NCBI GenBank assembly: GCA_947464365.1
Contig: CANHWS010000033.1
Location: forward strand, 1-18,912
Reading direction: 5' to 3'
Source: Cytophagaceae bacterium
GTDB lineage: Bacteria > Bacteroidota > Bacteroidia > Cytophagales > Flexibacteraceae
Length of the DNA: 18,912 bases
Numbering within the stretch: the first letter of the stretch is position 1; every line of letters starts with the position of its first letter. The position numbers and the translations under genes were made by a program. Shown piece after piece: positions 1-7,664 of this stretch. Under the pieces are notes generated by a model. It was not told where the DNA came from. It ran no database searches and was given only the letters and a program-made list of their open reading frames with translations.

Positions 1-5
1 GACTG

Positions 6-74
6 AATCCACTAGGCACCCACGGTTGTTGCACTAAGCACGTAGAAAAAATTCTTATTGTCTACTAGTGGATT
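6..74. repeat. Inverted repeat at window edge
   Basis: A perfect 10-bp inverted repeat has arms AATCCACTAG at 6-15 and CTAGTGGATT at 65-74. A second pair, GTAGA at 42-46 and TCTAC at 61-65, nests inside it. The right arm runs into five T residues (73-77), so on the plus strand it could end a transcript coming from outside the window. The 49-nt spacer is long for a simple terminator. No gene is visible in 1-119. Confidence 0.3.
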
Positions 75-119
75 TTTAAACCTCAGAACTATTCTCAAGG
101 GTATCATGCTAGGACTTTC

Positions 120-153
120 AGAAAAAAAACCCTCCACATAACTTGGAGGGTTT
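120..153 (-). terminator. Rho-independent terminator of ahcY
   Basis: A 9-bp stem, AAACCCTCC (127-135) and GGAGGGTTT (145-153), encloses a 9-nt loop. Read on the minus strand it is followed by an unbroken run of eight T residues, complementary to the A-run at 122-129. It lies 26 bp past the ahcY stop codon, which is the right place for an intrinsic terminator of that gene. Confidence 0.85.
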
Positions 154-178
154 CATCATCAGCTAATCTGATATAATA

Positions 179-1489
179 CTAGTAGCGGTAGGCATCCCCT
201 TTGTACGGGCCTTCAACAGGCACACCGATGTAGTCGGCTTGGTCTTGGGTCAGAACCTCAAGCTCCACACCGATTTTGGCGAGGTGCAACATGGCGACTT
301 TTTCGTCCAGGGCCTTAGGCAATACATAAACCTTAGGCTCATAGTTTTCGCTATTCTCCCAAAGCTCCAGCTGAGCGATTGTTTGGTTAGTGAAGCTGTT
401 GCTCATTACAAACGATGGGTGGCCAGTGGCGCAACCAAGGTTTACAAGGCGGCCTTCGGCCAATAACAAGATTTCTTTGTTGCCAACGGTGTAGAGGTCA
501 ACCAATGGTTTGATTTCGACTTTGGTATTGCCAAAGTTGTCATTAAGCCATGCGACGTCGATTTCGTTGTCAAAGTGACCAATGTTGCAGACGATAGCTT
601 TGTCCTTCATGGCCTCGAAGTGGCGACCAACGATGATGTTTTTGTTGCCAGTTGCTGTGACGAAAATGTCACCGATTTTGGCAGCTTTGTCCATCGGCAT
701 CACTTGAAAACCTTCCATGGCTGCTTGCAGCGCACAGATCGGATCAATCTCGGTGATGATCACACGGGCACCAGCACCACGCAATGACTTAGCAGAGCCT
801 TTGCCTACGTCGCCAAAACCAGCAACGACAGCAATTTTGCCTGCCATCATCACATCCGTAGCACGGCGGATGGCATCCACACAGCTCTCTTTGCAACCAT
901 ATAGGTTGTCAAACTTGCTCTTGGTTACAGAGTCATTGATGTTGATCGCCGGGAGTGGCAAGGTGCCAGCCTTCATGCGGTCATATAGACGGAGGACACC
1001 AGTGGTAGTCTCTTCTGAGATACCACGAATTCCAGCCACGAGCTCAGGATAATGGTCCAAGACTAGGTTGGTAAGGTCACCACCATCGTCAAGAATCATG
1101 TTGAGTGGGTTGCGGTCTTCGCCAAAGAACAACGTTTGCTCAATGCACCAGTTGAACTCCTCTTCGTTCATACCCTTCCAGGCATAGACAGCGATACCAG
1201 CAGCAGCGATAGCAGCGGCAGCGTGGTCTTGTGTACTGAAGATGTTACAGCTGCTCCAGGTCACCTCGGCGCCAAGCTCGACTAGTGTCTCAATTAGGAC
1301 AGCAGTCTGGATCGTCATATGGAGGCAGCCAGCAATACGAGCACCCTTGAGTGGCTTTTGTTTGCCATACTCTTCGCGCAGGGACATCAGGCCAGGCATC
1401 TCGGCCTCGGCTAGTTTGATTTCTTTGCGGCCCCAGTCGGCTAGGGACATGTCTTTTACCTTATAAGGCAAGTAGGTTGTTTCTACCAT
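179..1489 (-). CDS. ahcY: S-adenosylhomocysteine hydrolase (adenosylhomocysteinase)
   Basis: This cytoplasmic, NAD-dependent enzyme splits S-adenosylhomocysteine into adenosine and homocysteine and so relieves product inhibition of methyltransferases. Family signatures, numbered from the chosen Met: LHMTIQTAVL (56-65), SSCNIFSTQDHAAAA (79-93), DDGGDLT (134-140), SEETTTG (158-164), the Rossmann NAD loop GFGDVGKG (224-231) with the acidic EID at its second strand end (247-249), NIGHFDNEID, and a C-terminal GPYKGDAYRY. K430 and Y434 in that tail match the Lys/Tyr pair that reaches into the partner subunit's NAD site in known structures. Length (436 aa) is normal. The frame is open 20 codons further, to an ATG at 1549, but that Met lies inside the candidate promoter, and MVETTYLPYKVKDMSLADWG is the usual family N-terminus, so 1489 is preferred. 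The gene stands alone and diverges from prfA. Confidence 0.97.
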   Translation of the reverse strand: MVETTYLPYKVKDMSLADWGRKEIKLAEAEMPGLMSLREEYGKQKPLKGARIAGCLHMTIQTAVLIETLVELGAEVTWSSCNIFSTQDHAAAAIAAAGIAVYAWKGMNEEEFNWCIEQTLFFGEDRNPLNMILDDGGDLTNLVLDHYPELVAGIRGISEETTTGVLRLYDRMKAGTLPLPAININDSVTKSKFDNLYGCKESCVDAIRRATDVMMAGKIAVVAGFGDVGKGSAKSLRGAGARVIITEIDPICALQAAMEGFQVMPMDKAAKIGDIFVTATGNKNIIVGRHFEAMKDKAIVCNIGHFDNEIDVAWLNDNFGNTKVEIKPLVDLYTVGNKEILLLAEGRLVNLGCATGHPSFVMSNSFTNQTIAQLELWENSENYEPKVYVLPKALDEKVAMLHLAKIGVELEVLTQDQADYIGVPVEGPYKGDAYRY

Positions 1490-1548
1490 GGTGGTAATTA
1501 CGGTTTCTCGTTTAACGGGCAATTTAACACAATTGTTGGCAGCCACCA

Positions 1549-1580
1549 CGAAAATACAGGAAGACCGCGCTCAACGTCAA
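1549..1580 (-). promoter_or_regulatory. Candidate Bacteroidota promoter for ahcY
   Basis: On the minus strand TTG (plus-strand CAA at 1578-1580) is followed after 21 nt by TATTTTCG (1549-1556). This matches the Bacteroidota pattern TTG-N19-21-TAnnTTTG with one mismatch in the -7 box. Transcription would begin near 1543, leaving a leader of about 55 nt before the Met at 1489 and excluding the upstream Met at 1549. Confidence 0.5.
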
Positions 1581-1774
1581 GGATTTGGCGCAAAAAAAAT
1601 TATCCATTTAGGTCAGCTTCACCTCCTATCGCCCTTGTGGCCAGCTTGGGTTAGCCCTTTCAATTTGGCCCAATAAAAACTTAGGTCCGCCTGGTCCTAA
1701 CTAAGCCTAAAACCAGATACGTTCTCCTGCCAGACTGTCATCCAGTGGGCTGTTGTGGATGGATCTTGTCAGAC

Positions 1775-1807
1775 TTTGCCAATTTTGGTCGATATTACGT
1801 AACTTTG
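1775..1807 (+). promoter_or_regulatory. Bacteroidota promoter for prfA
   Basis: TTTG at 1775-1778 is followed after 21 nt by TAACTTTG at 1800-1807. This is a full match to the phylum's -33 (TTG) and -7 (TAnnTTTG) boxes. The predicted transcript starts near 1813 and has a leader of about 115 nt. This argues against translation from the in-frame ATG at 1753. Confidence 0.7.
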
Positions 1808-1926
1808 TATCCCAGCATTTATGTGTCTGGTGCGCTTTGCCACTTTGCCGAGCAATTGGCACAAGATGTGCATCCCTTCAATATCCAGAAGCGGGTATCG
1901 GCCATGATCCGGACCCCAATACCACT

Positions 1927-3006
1927 ATGTTAGACAAGTTAGAAGCCATCCATAATCGTTTCGTAGAAGTTGGGCAGCTCTTGGTTGAGCCCGATGCGAT
2001 GGCAGACATGAAACGTTTCAGCAAGCTGAGCAAGGAGTACAAGGACCTCGAGAAGATCGAAACCCAGTACCAAGCTTACGACAGCCTCCTGAGCAATATC
2101 GAAAGCGCCCGTGAGGTGCTAGAGACCGAAAAGGACCAAGATTTCCGCGAAATGGCCAAGGCTGAGCTGGAAGAACTCAACCCTAAGCGCGAAGAGCTAG
2201 AGCTCATTATCCGTGATCTACTTATCCCTAAGGACCCGAACGACTCCAAAAACGTCGTGCTCGAGATCCGCGCCGGTGCTGGTGGTGACGAAGCCTCCAT
2301 CTTTGCAGGTGACCTCTACCGGATGTACCAACGCTTTGCCGAGAAAAAAGGCTGGAAAATGGAGCTATTGGACTACACCGATGGCACCAGTGGCGGTTTC
2401 AAAGAGATCGTTTGCAGCGTAAGCGGCGAGGATGTCTATGGCAAAATGAAGTGGGAAAGTGGAGTCCACCGGGTGCAACGTGTCCCAGCGACCGAAACCG
2501 CTGGCCGGATCCATACCTCCGCTTCCAGCGTTGTTGTCCTCCCTGAAGCCGAAGAGGTGGACGTGGACCTCAACATGAACGATATCAGGAAGGACACCTT
2601 CTGTAGCTCTGGCCCCGGCGGACAGTCCGTCAACACCACCTATAGTGCCATTCGCTTGACTCACATCCCGACAGGTGTAGTCGTCCAGTGCCAAGATGAA
2701 AAGAGTCAGATCAAAAACTTCGAGAAGGCCCTCAAGGTACTCCGTAGCCGCATCTACGAAAAAGAGCTAGAGAAACACAACAACGAAATCGGTGCCCAAC
2801 GTCGCCTGATGGTAGGTAGCGGAGACCGCAGCGAAAAGATCAGGACCTATAACTATCCTCAAAGCCGTGTTACGGACCACCGTATTGGCATGACGGTCTA
2901 TAACCTTAATGCAGTTATGGATGGGGACATCGAAGACTTCATCGAACAGCTCAGGATTGTTGATAACTCTGAGCGCCTCAAAGAAGGTGTTTCTGAGATG
3001 GCCTAA
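1927..3006 (+). CDS. prfA: Peptide chain release factor 1 (RF1)
   Basis: RF1 recognises UAA and UAG in the ribosomal A site and triggers peptide release. The protein has 359 residues, the normal size. The RF1-specific stop-codon-reading tripeptide Pro-Ala-Thr is present at 187-189 (context RVPATETAGRIHTSAS), which separates it from RF2 (SPF). The catalytic GGQ is at 231-233 (context SSGPGGQSVNTTYSAIR); its glutamine is the residue methylated by PrmC in well-studied bacteria. The N-terminal third (about 1-110) is the helical domain. The frame is open upstream to 1753, but MLDKLEAIHNRF is the conserved start and the promoter lies at 1775-1807. No clear terminator follows it; the next gene on the same strand begins about 150 bp downstream. 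Confidence 0.97.
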   Translation: MLDKLEAIHNRFVEVGQLLVEPDAMADMKRFSKLSKEYKDLEKIETQYQAYDSLLSNIESAREVLETEKDQDFREMAKAELEELNPKREELELIIRDLLIPKDPNDSKNVVLEIRAGAGGDEASIFAGDLYRMYQRFAEKKGWKMELLDYTDGTSGGFKEIVCSVSGEDVYGKMKWESGVHRVQRVPATETAGRIHTSASSVVVLPEAEEVDVDLNMNDIRKDTFCSSGPGGQSVNTTYSAIRLTHIPTGVVVQCQDEKSQIKNFEKALKVLRSRIYEKELEKHNNEIGAQRRLMVGSGDRSEKIRTYNYPQSRVTDHRIGMTVYNLNAVMDGDIEDFIEQLRIVDNSERLKEGVSEMA

Positions 3007-3154
3007 GGGAATAACCATCGATAAACTATTCGCCATGACCAATAGGCTATCGATATACTATGTCAATGGCGCCATGCGTTCTGTGGCATAGATGGCTAGG
3101 GTGCTTGCCAGTCTGCCCTAACCCTATCACATTAGACCCAGACCTTACTTTATC

Positions 3155-4645
3155 TTGGATCAGACACGGAAACAGAACAATAGCCCTAAACGTCGCCACT
3201 GGATCCCCGTGTTCCTTGTCGGCGTATTGGGAATCTTATTGTCCTTGGCATCCTGTCGGCCACAAGATGAGGTAGTCACCGAAAGCCCAAGAGATGTCCT
3301 CTATACCTCAGCCGATACCATTCGGTTTGATACGGTCATCACCACACTCTGGAGCCCCACACGTCGCCTGCGGATTTTTAACCCAAACGATCAAGCAGTC
3401 ACCATCAGCAACATTAGCCTAGGGCCTAACTCGCCTTTTGAGCTCCAGATGTATGTCAATGGCAGGCCAGGTACCATGCAAAGTGACATCCTGCTCCGTG
3501 GTAAGGACAGCCTACTGATCTTGCTCAATATCAACCTCAGGAGTACTCAAGCTGGCCTACCCTTCTTGTTGCGTGACAGCATCAGGATCCAGACCAAAGG
3601 ATTGTCCCAGGCCAAAATCGTACAGTTAGAAGCATGGGGCCAAAATGCCATCTTCTTTGACGGGGATAGCATCACGACAAACACCACCTGGGCTGACCAA
3701 GAGCGCCCCTATTACATTAAAAACAGCTTCTTAGTCCCTGAAGGCAAAACCCTCACCATCAAAGAGGGTGTCAGGGTCTATAGTTTTGAAAGCAGTAACT
3801 TACTGGTCCTAGGCAAGCTCTTGGTCCAAGGAACAGAGGCCAAACCGGTTATATTTACTGGAACCCGCCAAGAGGCTCGTTTTGACCTCCAGCCCAATCA
3901 ATGGGGAGCGATTGCCATCTTGGGTAACTCCCGAGGCAACCGCATCGAGCACGCCATCATCAAAAATGGCCTTCGAGGCATCCAAGTCGGGGTACCTCAA
4001 ACAACCAACAAGCCGGACTGTTACATCGGCAATTGCCTGATCAGAGCCCACCAAGATTGGGGTATCTGTGCTTTTGGGGGCAAGGTCGAGGCCATCAATA
4101 ACATAATCCTTGATGCCAGCATTAATGCAGTTGGCTTCTACCAGGGTGGTGACTATACCCTGATCCATAACACCATCGGCTACAGCAATGCCTTTGGGTT
4201 CAAACGTGACTACCCTGCCCTGCTGGTGACCGACTTTTATGAGTATGCCCAGAGCCAATTTTCTTCAGGTAAGCTCACCTTCACCATGCTTAACAATTTG
4301 GTTTATGGCAGCCGTAGTAATGAGTTTTCCTTTTTGATACTATATAGTAACCTTGGGCACCAAGTAGACTCCCTCTTGGGCAATGCGATCAGGACAGATA
4401 CAAACCTCTCTGCTTTGCGACCCAAAAACACAATCCTTGATCGCACATTCCGGTTCCTAGATCAAGAAAATGGAGACTTTGCTTACGACAGCACCAAGGC
4501 CCCAAGTGGCAAAGCACGTGAGCTCGCTACCTTCGGTTTCCTTAACTCCTACCCAAGCCTTCGTAACGATTTTAGAGGCGTGCCACGCAACCAATCCTTG
4601 CTGGATCCTGGTGCCCTTAATGCACGTGCGCCAAAGCCTAGATAA
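3155..4645 (+). CDS. Lipoprotein, probable right-handed parallel beta-helix
   Basis: This is an exported lipoprotein of 496 residues. The N-terminus has a basic region (KRRHW), a hydrophobic stretch (about 17-31) and the lipobox LASC with the lipidated Cys at 34. An early segment (about 45-160) looks like a beta-sandwich (RLRIFNPNDQAVTISNISLG), of the kind found in domains with Ig-like folds. From about 180 to 400 there is a run of short strands of the polysaccharide-lyase or right-handed beta-helix type (LLVLGKLLVQGTEAKPVIF, NRIEHAIIKNGLRGIQVG, VEAINNIILDASINAVGF). The end (FRGVPRNQSLLDPGALN) resembles the closing turn of such helices, where a Pro-Asp-Pro-Gly-like motif is common. No catalytic residues could be assigned, so binding or scaffold is as likely as enzyme. 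The start is TTG: no ATG occurs between the upstream stop at 3119-3121 and the lipobox. Confidence 0.88.
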   Translation: MDQTRKQNNSPKRRHWIPVFLVGVLGILLSLASCRPQDEVVTESPRDVLYTSADTIRFDTVITTLWSPTRRLRIFNPNDQAVTISNISLGPNSPFELQMYVNGRPGTMQSDILLRGKDSLLILLNINLRSTQAGLPFLLRDSIRIQTKGLSQAKIVQLEAWGQNAIFFDGDSITTNTTWADQERPYYIKNSFLVPEGKTLTIKEGVRVYSFESSNLLVLGKLLVQGTEAKPVIFTGTRQEARFDLQPNQWGAIAILGNSRGNRIEHAIIKNGLRGIQVGVPQTTNKPDCYIGNCLIRAHQDWGICAFGGKVEAINNIILDASINAVGFYQGGDYTLIHNTIGYSNAFGFKRDYPALLVTDFYEYAQSQFSSGKLTFTMLNNLVYGSRSNEFSFLILYSNLGHQVDSLLGNAIRTDTNLSALRPKNTILDRTFRFLDQENGDFAYDSTKAPSGKARELATFGFLNSYPSLRNDFRGVPRNQSLLDPGALNARAPKPR

Positions 4646-5076
4646 TTGGTCCGAGTTAGAAACCTGAAGTAGGGCCACAGTTTTCGAAATCTCATATCAC
4701 CATCGAAATACAGATTTTTTAGGGGATACAACCTTAGTCGTTCCTGATGGACGAATCGTACTAGGCAGCAGTGTTCCCATGAGCTATAGGTTTTGGTCGC
4801 CTACCTAGATTGCCAACAGGTAGTTAAGCAAACGGCTATATTGCGGCAAAAATCAGTCCCGATTAGTGGGTAAAAAGGCAAGAGGTTAAATGATGGTTAA
4901 TCTGACATCATGACTTCAACCTTTGCAACTTGGTTTCGGTCTTACCATCAGAACAGTAGCTAGGCACGTATACTCACAAACATTATGGTGTGATGACGTT
5001 TGCTAATACTGGTCTGCCAATCCAAAGAGACTAAACCTGAATTTCGACAAATCAACCTTCATCCCTCCTGAAAGTT
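4646..5076. other. Intergenic region between two lipoprotein genes
   Basis: These 431 bp hold no credible gene. A candidate weak terminator lies at 4682-4720. A 6-bp dyad, CTACCT (4801-4806) and AGGTAG (4818-4823), is the only other structure noticed. No TAnnTTTG element with a spaced TTG was found ahead of the lipoprotein that starts at 5077, so its promoter is not identified. Confidence 0.6.
4682..4720 (+). terminator. Possible weak terminator
   Basis: A 6-bp stem, TTTCGA (4682-4687) and TCGAAA (4703-4708), encloses a 15-nt loop. A run of six T residues (4715-4720) follows six bases later. The stem is short and AT-rich and the T-run is displaced, so this is a weak case. It lies just past the beta-helix lipoprotein gene. 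Confidence 0.3.
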
Positions 5077-6057
5077 ATGCAATCACTTCGCATTCCCATC
5101 CTGGTTCTAGCAGCATTCCTGCTCCTAATGACCGTCAGCAGCTGCCGTCGCAAAGCAGATGATGATGTAACGCCAACAACACCTGCTACGGATAGCCCAA
5201 CCTTGCAGGAAACCAACACCAGCTCGGACGAAAGCACTGTTAGCGCCGAGACAGACGACGCAACTAGTGCTGTTGATGATTACCTGAACAGCAATACAAC
5301 CACCTTGCTGCGTCAAGGTGCCCCTGCCAACCCCTATAACTTTGCCGCCTGGAACTGTGGTGGCAATGTAGCCGTCGATGCTAGCCTTGCTGCTCAACGC
5401 CAGTACACCTTCACTTATACTAACAGTGTATGCAATGATCGCACCCGCAATGGCAAGATCATTTTCAAACTCACCCGCGATACCAACTGGACCAACCCCG
5501 GAGCCGTCCTTCGCATCACTTGGGATAATTTTAGCGTCAGCCGCTTGGTCAATGGTGCCACGCGTACCATAGTGATCAACGGATACCATGATGTGACCAA
5601 CGTCAACGGCGGTCGTGTAATCCAGGCAACTGCCACCCGCACAATCATACACAAAGTACGTGGCAATATGCTGGTCGGCCTAGATGGTGGTGGCTACCGC
5701 AGCTGGAGAGTTTATCGCAAACGTAGCTACACTAGTGGCAACAATGGCCTGACAGTCACCATCGCTGGCGATACCACGATTGGGACCAAAGCCAACATCG
5801 ATGTCATTGGAGCCAACCGGTACGACAACCAGTTTATCAGTATGATCGATGTACCGATCGTAAGCAATGCACAATGCGGATTCTGGAAACCAGTACAAGG
5901 AAAAAAAATCCACGAGATCAACCTCCGGAACATCGTCGTGACCTTTGGGCTTAACGCCTCTGGCACACCAGTTACGGCAGGCAACTGCGCCACCCACTAT
6001 CGGGTCAAAGCGGGCACCACCAACTCCTTAGCATACGACCTCTTGCTGGCATACTAG
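5077..6057 (+). CDS. Lipoprotein of unknown function, four mature cysteines
   Basis: This 326-residue lipoprotein is not assigned to a named family. It has a hydrophobic signal (about 5-20) and lipobox VSSC, with the lipidated Cys at 23. The next residues are RRKADDD; an acidic patch close behind the cysteine resembles the lipoprotein export signal that sends lipoproteins to the cell surface in some Bacteroidota. A linker rich in Thr, Ser, Asp and Glu (about 30-75) is probably disordered. The rest is beta-rich (RNGKIIFKLTR, GAVLRITWDNFSV, RTIVINGYHDVTNV). Four cysteines (WNCGGN, SVCNDR, AQCGFW, GNCATH) could form two disulfides. It starts at an ordinary ATG and ends just before a strong hairpin. 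I infer a surface or periplasmic binding or structural role and have no evidence for enzymatic activity. Confidence 0.85.
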   Translation: MQSLRIPILVLAAFLLLMTVSSCRRKADDDVTPTTPATDSPTLQETNTSSDESTVSAETDDATSAVDDYLNSNTTTLLRQGAPANPYNFAAWNCGGNVAVDASLAAQRQYTFTYTNSVCNDRTRNGKIIFKLTRDTNWTNPGAVLRITWDNFSVSRLVNGATRTIVINGYHDVTNVNGGRVIQATATRTIIHKVRGNMLVGLDGGGYRSWRVYRKRSYTSGNNGLTVTIAGDTTIGTKANIDVIGANRYDNQFISMIDVPIVSNAQCGFWKPVQGKKIHEINLRNIVVTFGLNASGTPVTAGNCATHYRVKAGTTNSLAYDLLLAY

Positions 6058-6097
6058 GCCTCGTTAGTGCCTAACCCATCTAGTGTTACCATAAGTA

Positions 6098-6132
6098 AAG
6101 AGGCCTCAATCCATTACAGATTGAGGCCTCTT
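6098..6132. terminator. Bidirectional hairpin terminator between convergent genes
   Basis: A perfect 14-bp stem, AAGAGGCCTCAATC (6098-6111) and GATTGAGGCCTCTT (6119-6132), has a 7-nt loop. It lies between the end of the plus-strand lipoprotein gene (6057) and the end of mutA on the minus strand (6214). The T-tracts on both sides are poor but the stem is very stable. It most likely ends transcription from both genes. Confidence 0.75.
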
Positions 6133-6213
6133 CTATTATGGCTAAAAAGTATAATTACAATTTTGGTTAGCCCTTTCTAAGCTAGTCGATTTAACAGGTG
6201 CATTTTGACCCGT

Positions 6214-7605
6214 TTACGCCATTGCTAGGCCGAAGTTAGCAGGCTCAAGACCTGGAATCGGTTGGCCAAATAGCTGGACTGCTGCTGGGCTATCTGGCCG
6301 GAACTTGTTGCCACCTACTATGGTCGAACTGCCACTTGTTACCTGTGCTCGGTTGGTTGCTGCTTCATCCCGTACACAGCTCTGCAATACTTGGTTTTTA
6401 TAGCACGACAGGTACCCACCTTTAGCTTCCCAGTTCCTGAACTGGTCCCAAGCCGCTTGTCCGATCAAATCGGTAGCCTGCTCTAGGTATCGGCTGCCGG
6501 CGGCAGGGTCGGCTACGAGGCCCATAAAGGCCTCATGTCGTAATAGGTGGCTCACATTCCGAGCCCAGCGCATGGCATTGTCTATTTCTTGCACAGTACG
6601 CCCTGCCACCCCAGCACTGTGCTGTGGCAGGCTAAGTACATCAGTCCCTCCAGCGATTGCTGCCAAGGCAGTTGTGGTGGTGCGCAATAGGTTGGTATCT
6701 GGATCTTGCGGGGTGGACCAAGCTTGGCTGGCCCTTGCCCAAATCTGGACAGAGGCAACATCAACCCCAAAAGCACGCCAAACCTGTGTGAGGTTGTAAC
6801 GCAAGGCCCGCAAACCTGCCAGCTCTAACAAGTAGTTAGGGCCAAGGCCTACGTGCATCTCAATTTTGTTAACCAAAGTTTTCGGTTCGATGCTGCTGTC
6901 TGACAGGCGATGCAACCACTCTGCCAGTATGCTTAGGGCTATGGCCTGCTGGCTGATGATCGAGGCTCCTGCCTCAGCATAGCCCGACACATCTGCCAAG
7001 ATCGAAACCTGGGGATAGTCACTCAGCAGAGTAGCCAAGGACTTTAGGTATCCTGTTTCGCCAACATAGGTCGGGGTCATACTTGGCACCCAGACCAAAC
7101 ATCCACCCATATTGGGCCAATAAGGGTGGTCAGCTGCCCCTTCGATGACACCGTATGGCGCCTCGACATAAAGCCTCACACCCTTAATACCGGCCTTGCC
7201 AAGTAGCCCTAGCAATTTCGAGTAGTCAGGTGAGGCAGTGCCCCAAATGCTGATTTGGTCTGCACCCCAGCTGAGGCAATCTTGTGCTTGTTGTACAACC
7301 TGAGCTTCTTGCCCGGCATCTAGGCAGAGCATCTCACGATAGGCCCAGCCTGCTGGTCTATTCTGTAATGACTGTTGTACTGCTTCGGCCGTAGCTGGCA
7401 GTTTGCTATCAGCTAGGTAGGTAGCCGATAAATTGACAGCTGGATATTGACTAAAAGGTTTCCAGACCAGCTGGTCTGCAGTACCTTTCCCTTTAAGATC
7501 CTTAGCCACTTGGGCTTGCCATTGCAACGTCAGGAGGGGGGCAAACTCGTCAAATGATACGGGGGCAACCTCGGGTGCGCCAGTAGTGTCAGTTGGCATC
7601 GACAT
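6214..7605 (-). CDS. mutA: Methylmalonyl-CoA mutase small (beta) subunit
   Basis: This is the partner subunit of B12-dependent methylmalonyl-CoA mutase, which interconverts succinyl-CoA and methylmalonyl-CoA. The small subunit carries no active cobalamin and serves structure and stability. The family fold is visible as the TIM-barrel segment, including QIWARASQAWSTPQDPDTN, then NLLRTTTTALAAIAGGTDV (about 300-320), RWARNVSHLLRHE, DPAAGSRYLEQATDL (about 363) and AAWDQFRNWEAKGGY. At 463 residues it stops after the barrel, with no C-terminal B12-binding-like domain (no DxHxxG); the classical subunit is about 620-640 aa. Short forms of this kind are, as far as I recall, usual in several Bacteroidota groups. 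The Met at 7599 is an alternative start. No mutB follows: the next thing downstream is a terminator and a convergent gene. bshA ends 59 bp upstream, so the two may be co-transcribed. Confidence 0.9.
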   Translation of the reverse strand: MSMPTDTTGAPEVAPVSFDEFAPLLTLQWQAQVAKDLKGKGTADQLVWKPFSQYPAVNLSATYLADSKLPATAEAVQQSLQNRPAGWAYREMLCLDAGQEAQVVQQAQDCLSWGADQISIWGTASPDYSKLLGLLGKAGIKGVRLYVEAPYGVIEGAADHPYWPNMGGCLVWVPSMTPTYVGETGYLKSLATLLSDYPQVSILADVSGYAEAGASIISQQAIALSILAEWLHRLSDSSIEPKTLVNKIEMHVGLGPNYLLELAGLRALRYNLTQVWRAFGVDVASVQIWARASQAWSTPQDPDTNLLRTTTTALAAIAGGTDVLSLPQHSAGVAGRTVQEIDNAMRWARNVSHLLRHEAFMGLVADPAAGSRYLEQATDLIGQAAWDQFRNWEAKGGYLSCYKNQVLQSCVRDEAATNRAQVTSGSSTIVGGNKFRPDSPAAVQLFGQPIPGLEPANFGLAMA

Positions 7606-7664
7606 ATTTCGTTGATCCTAGGTGGATTTGATTGGTATATAATTGTCCAAGTCCTATCCTGCAA

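Larger units (their letters stand above)
1490..1926. other. Divergent intergenic region, ahcY / prfA
   Basis: About 440 bp lie between the two start codons. They hold one candidate promoter for each gene (described separately). The middle, about 1581-1770, shows only short imperfect dyads around 1680-1710. Open frames that run into prfA from 1745 and 1753 begin upstream of the predicted prfA transcription start and have no family resemblance, so I do not call them genes. No RNA gene is visible. Confidence 0.6.

Noticed and set aside
1745..1933. Open frame of 62 codons running into the start of prfA
   Set aside because: It starts upstream of the predicted prfA transcription start, resembles no known protein and has no promoter of its own.
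3066..3075. Palindrome ATGGCGCCAT between prfA and the lipoprotein gene
   Set aside because: It has no spacer for a hairpin loop, no T-run and no promoter nearby; a short palindrome like this is unremarkable.
1649..6177. Thirteen-base match GGTTAGCCCTTTC at 1649-1661 and 6165-6177
   Set aside because: About one such pair is expected by chance in a window of this size, and the flanks do not match.
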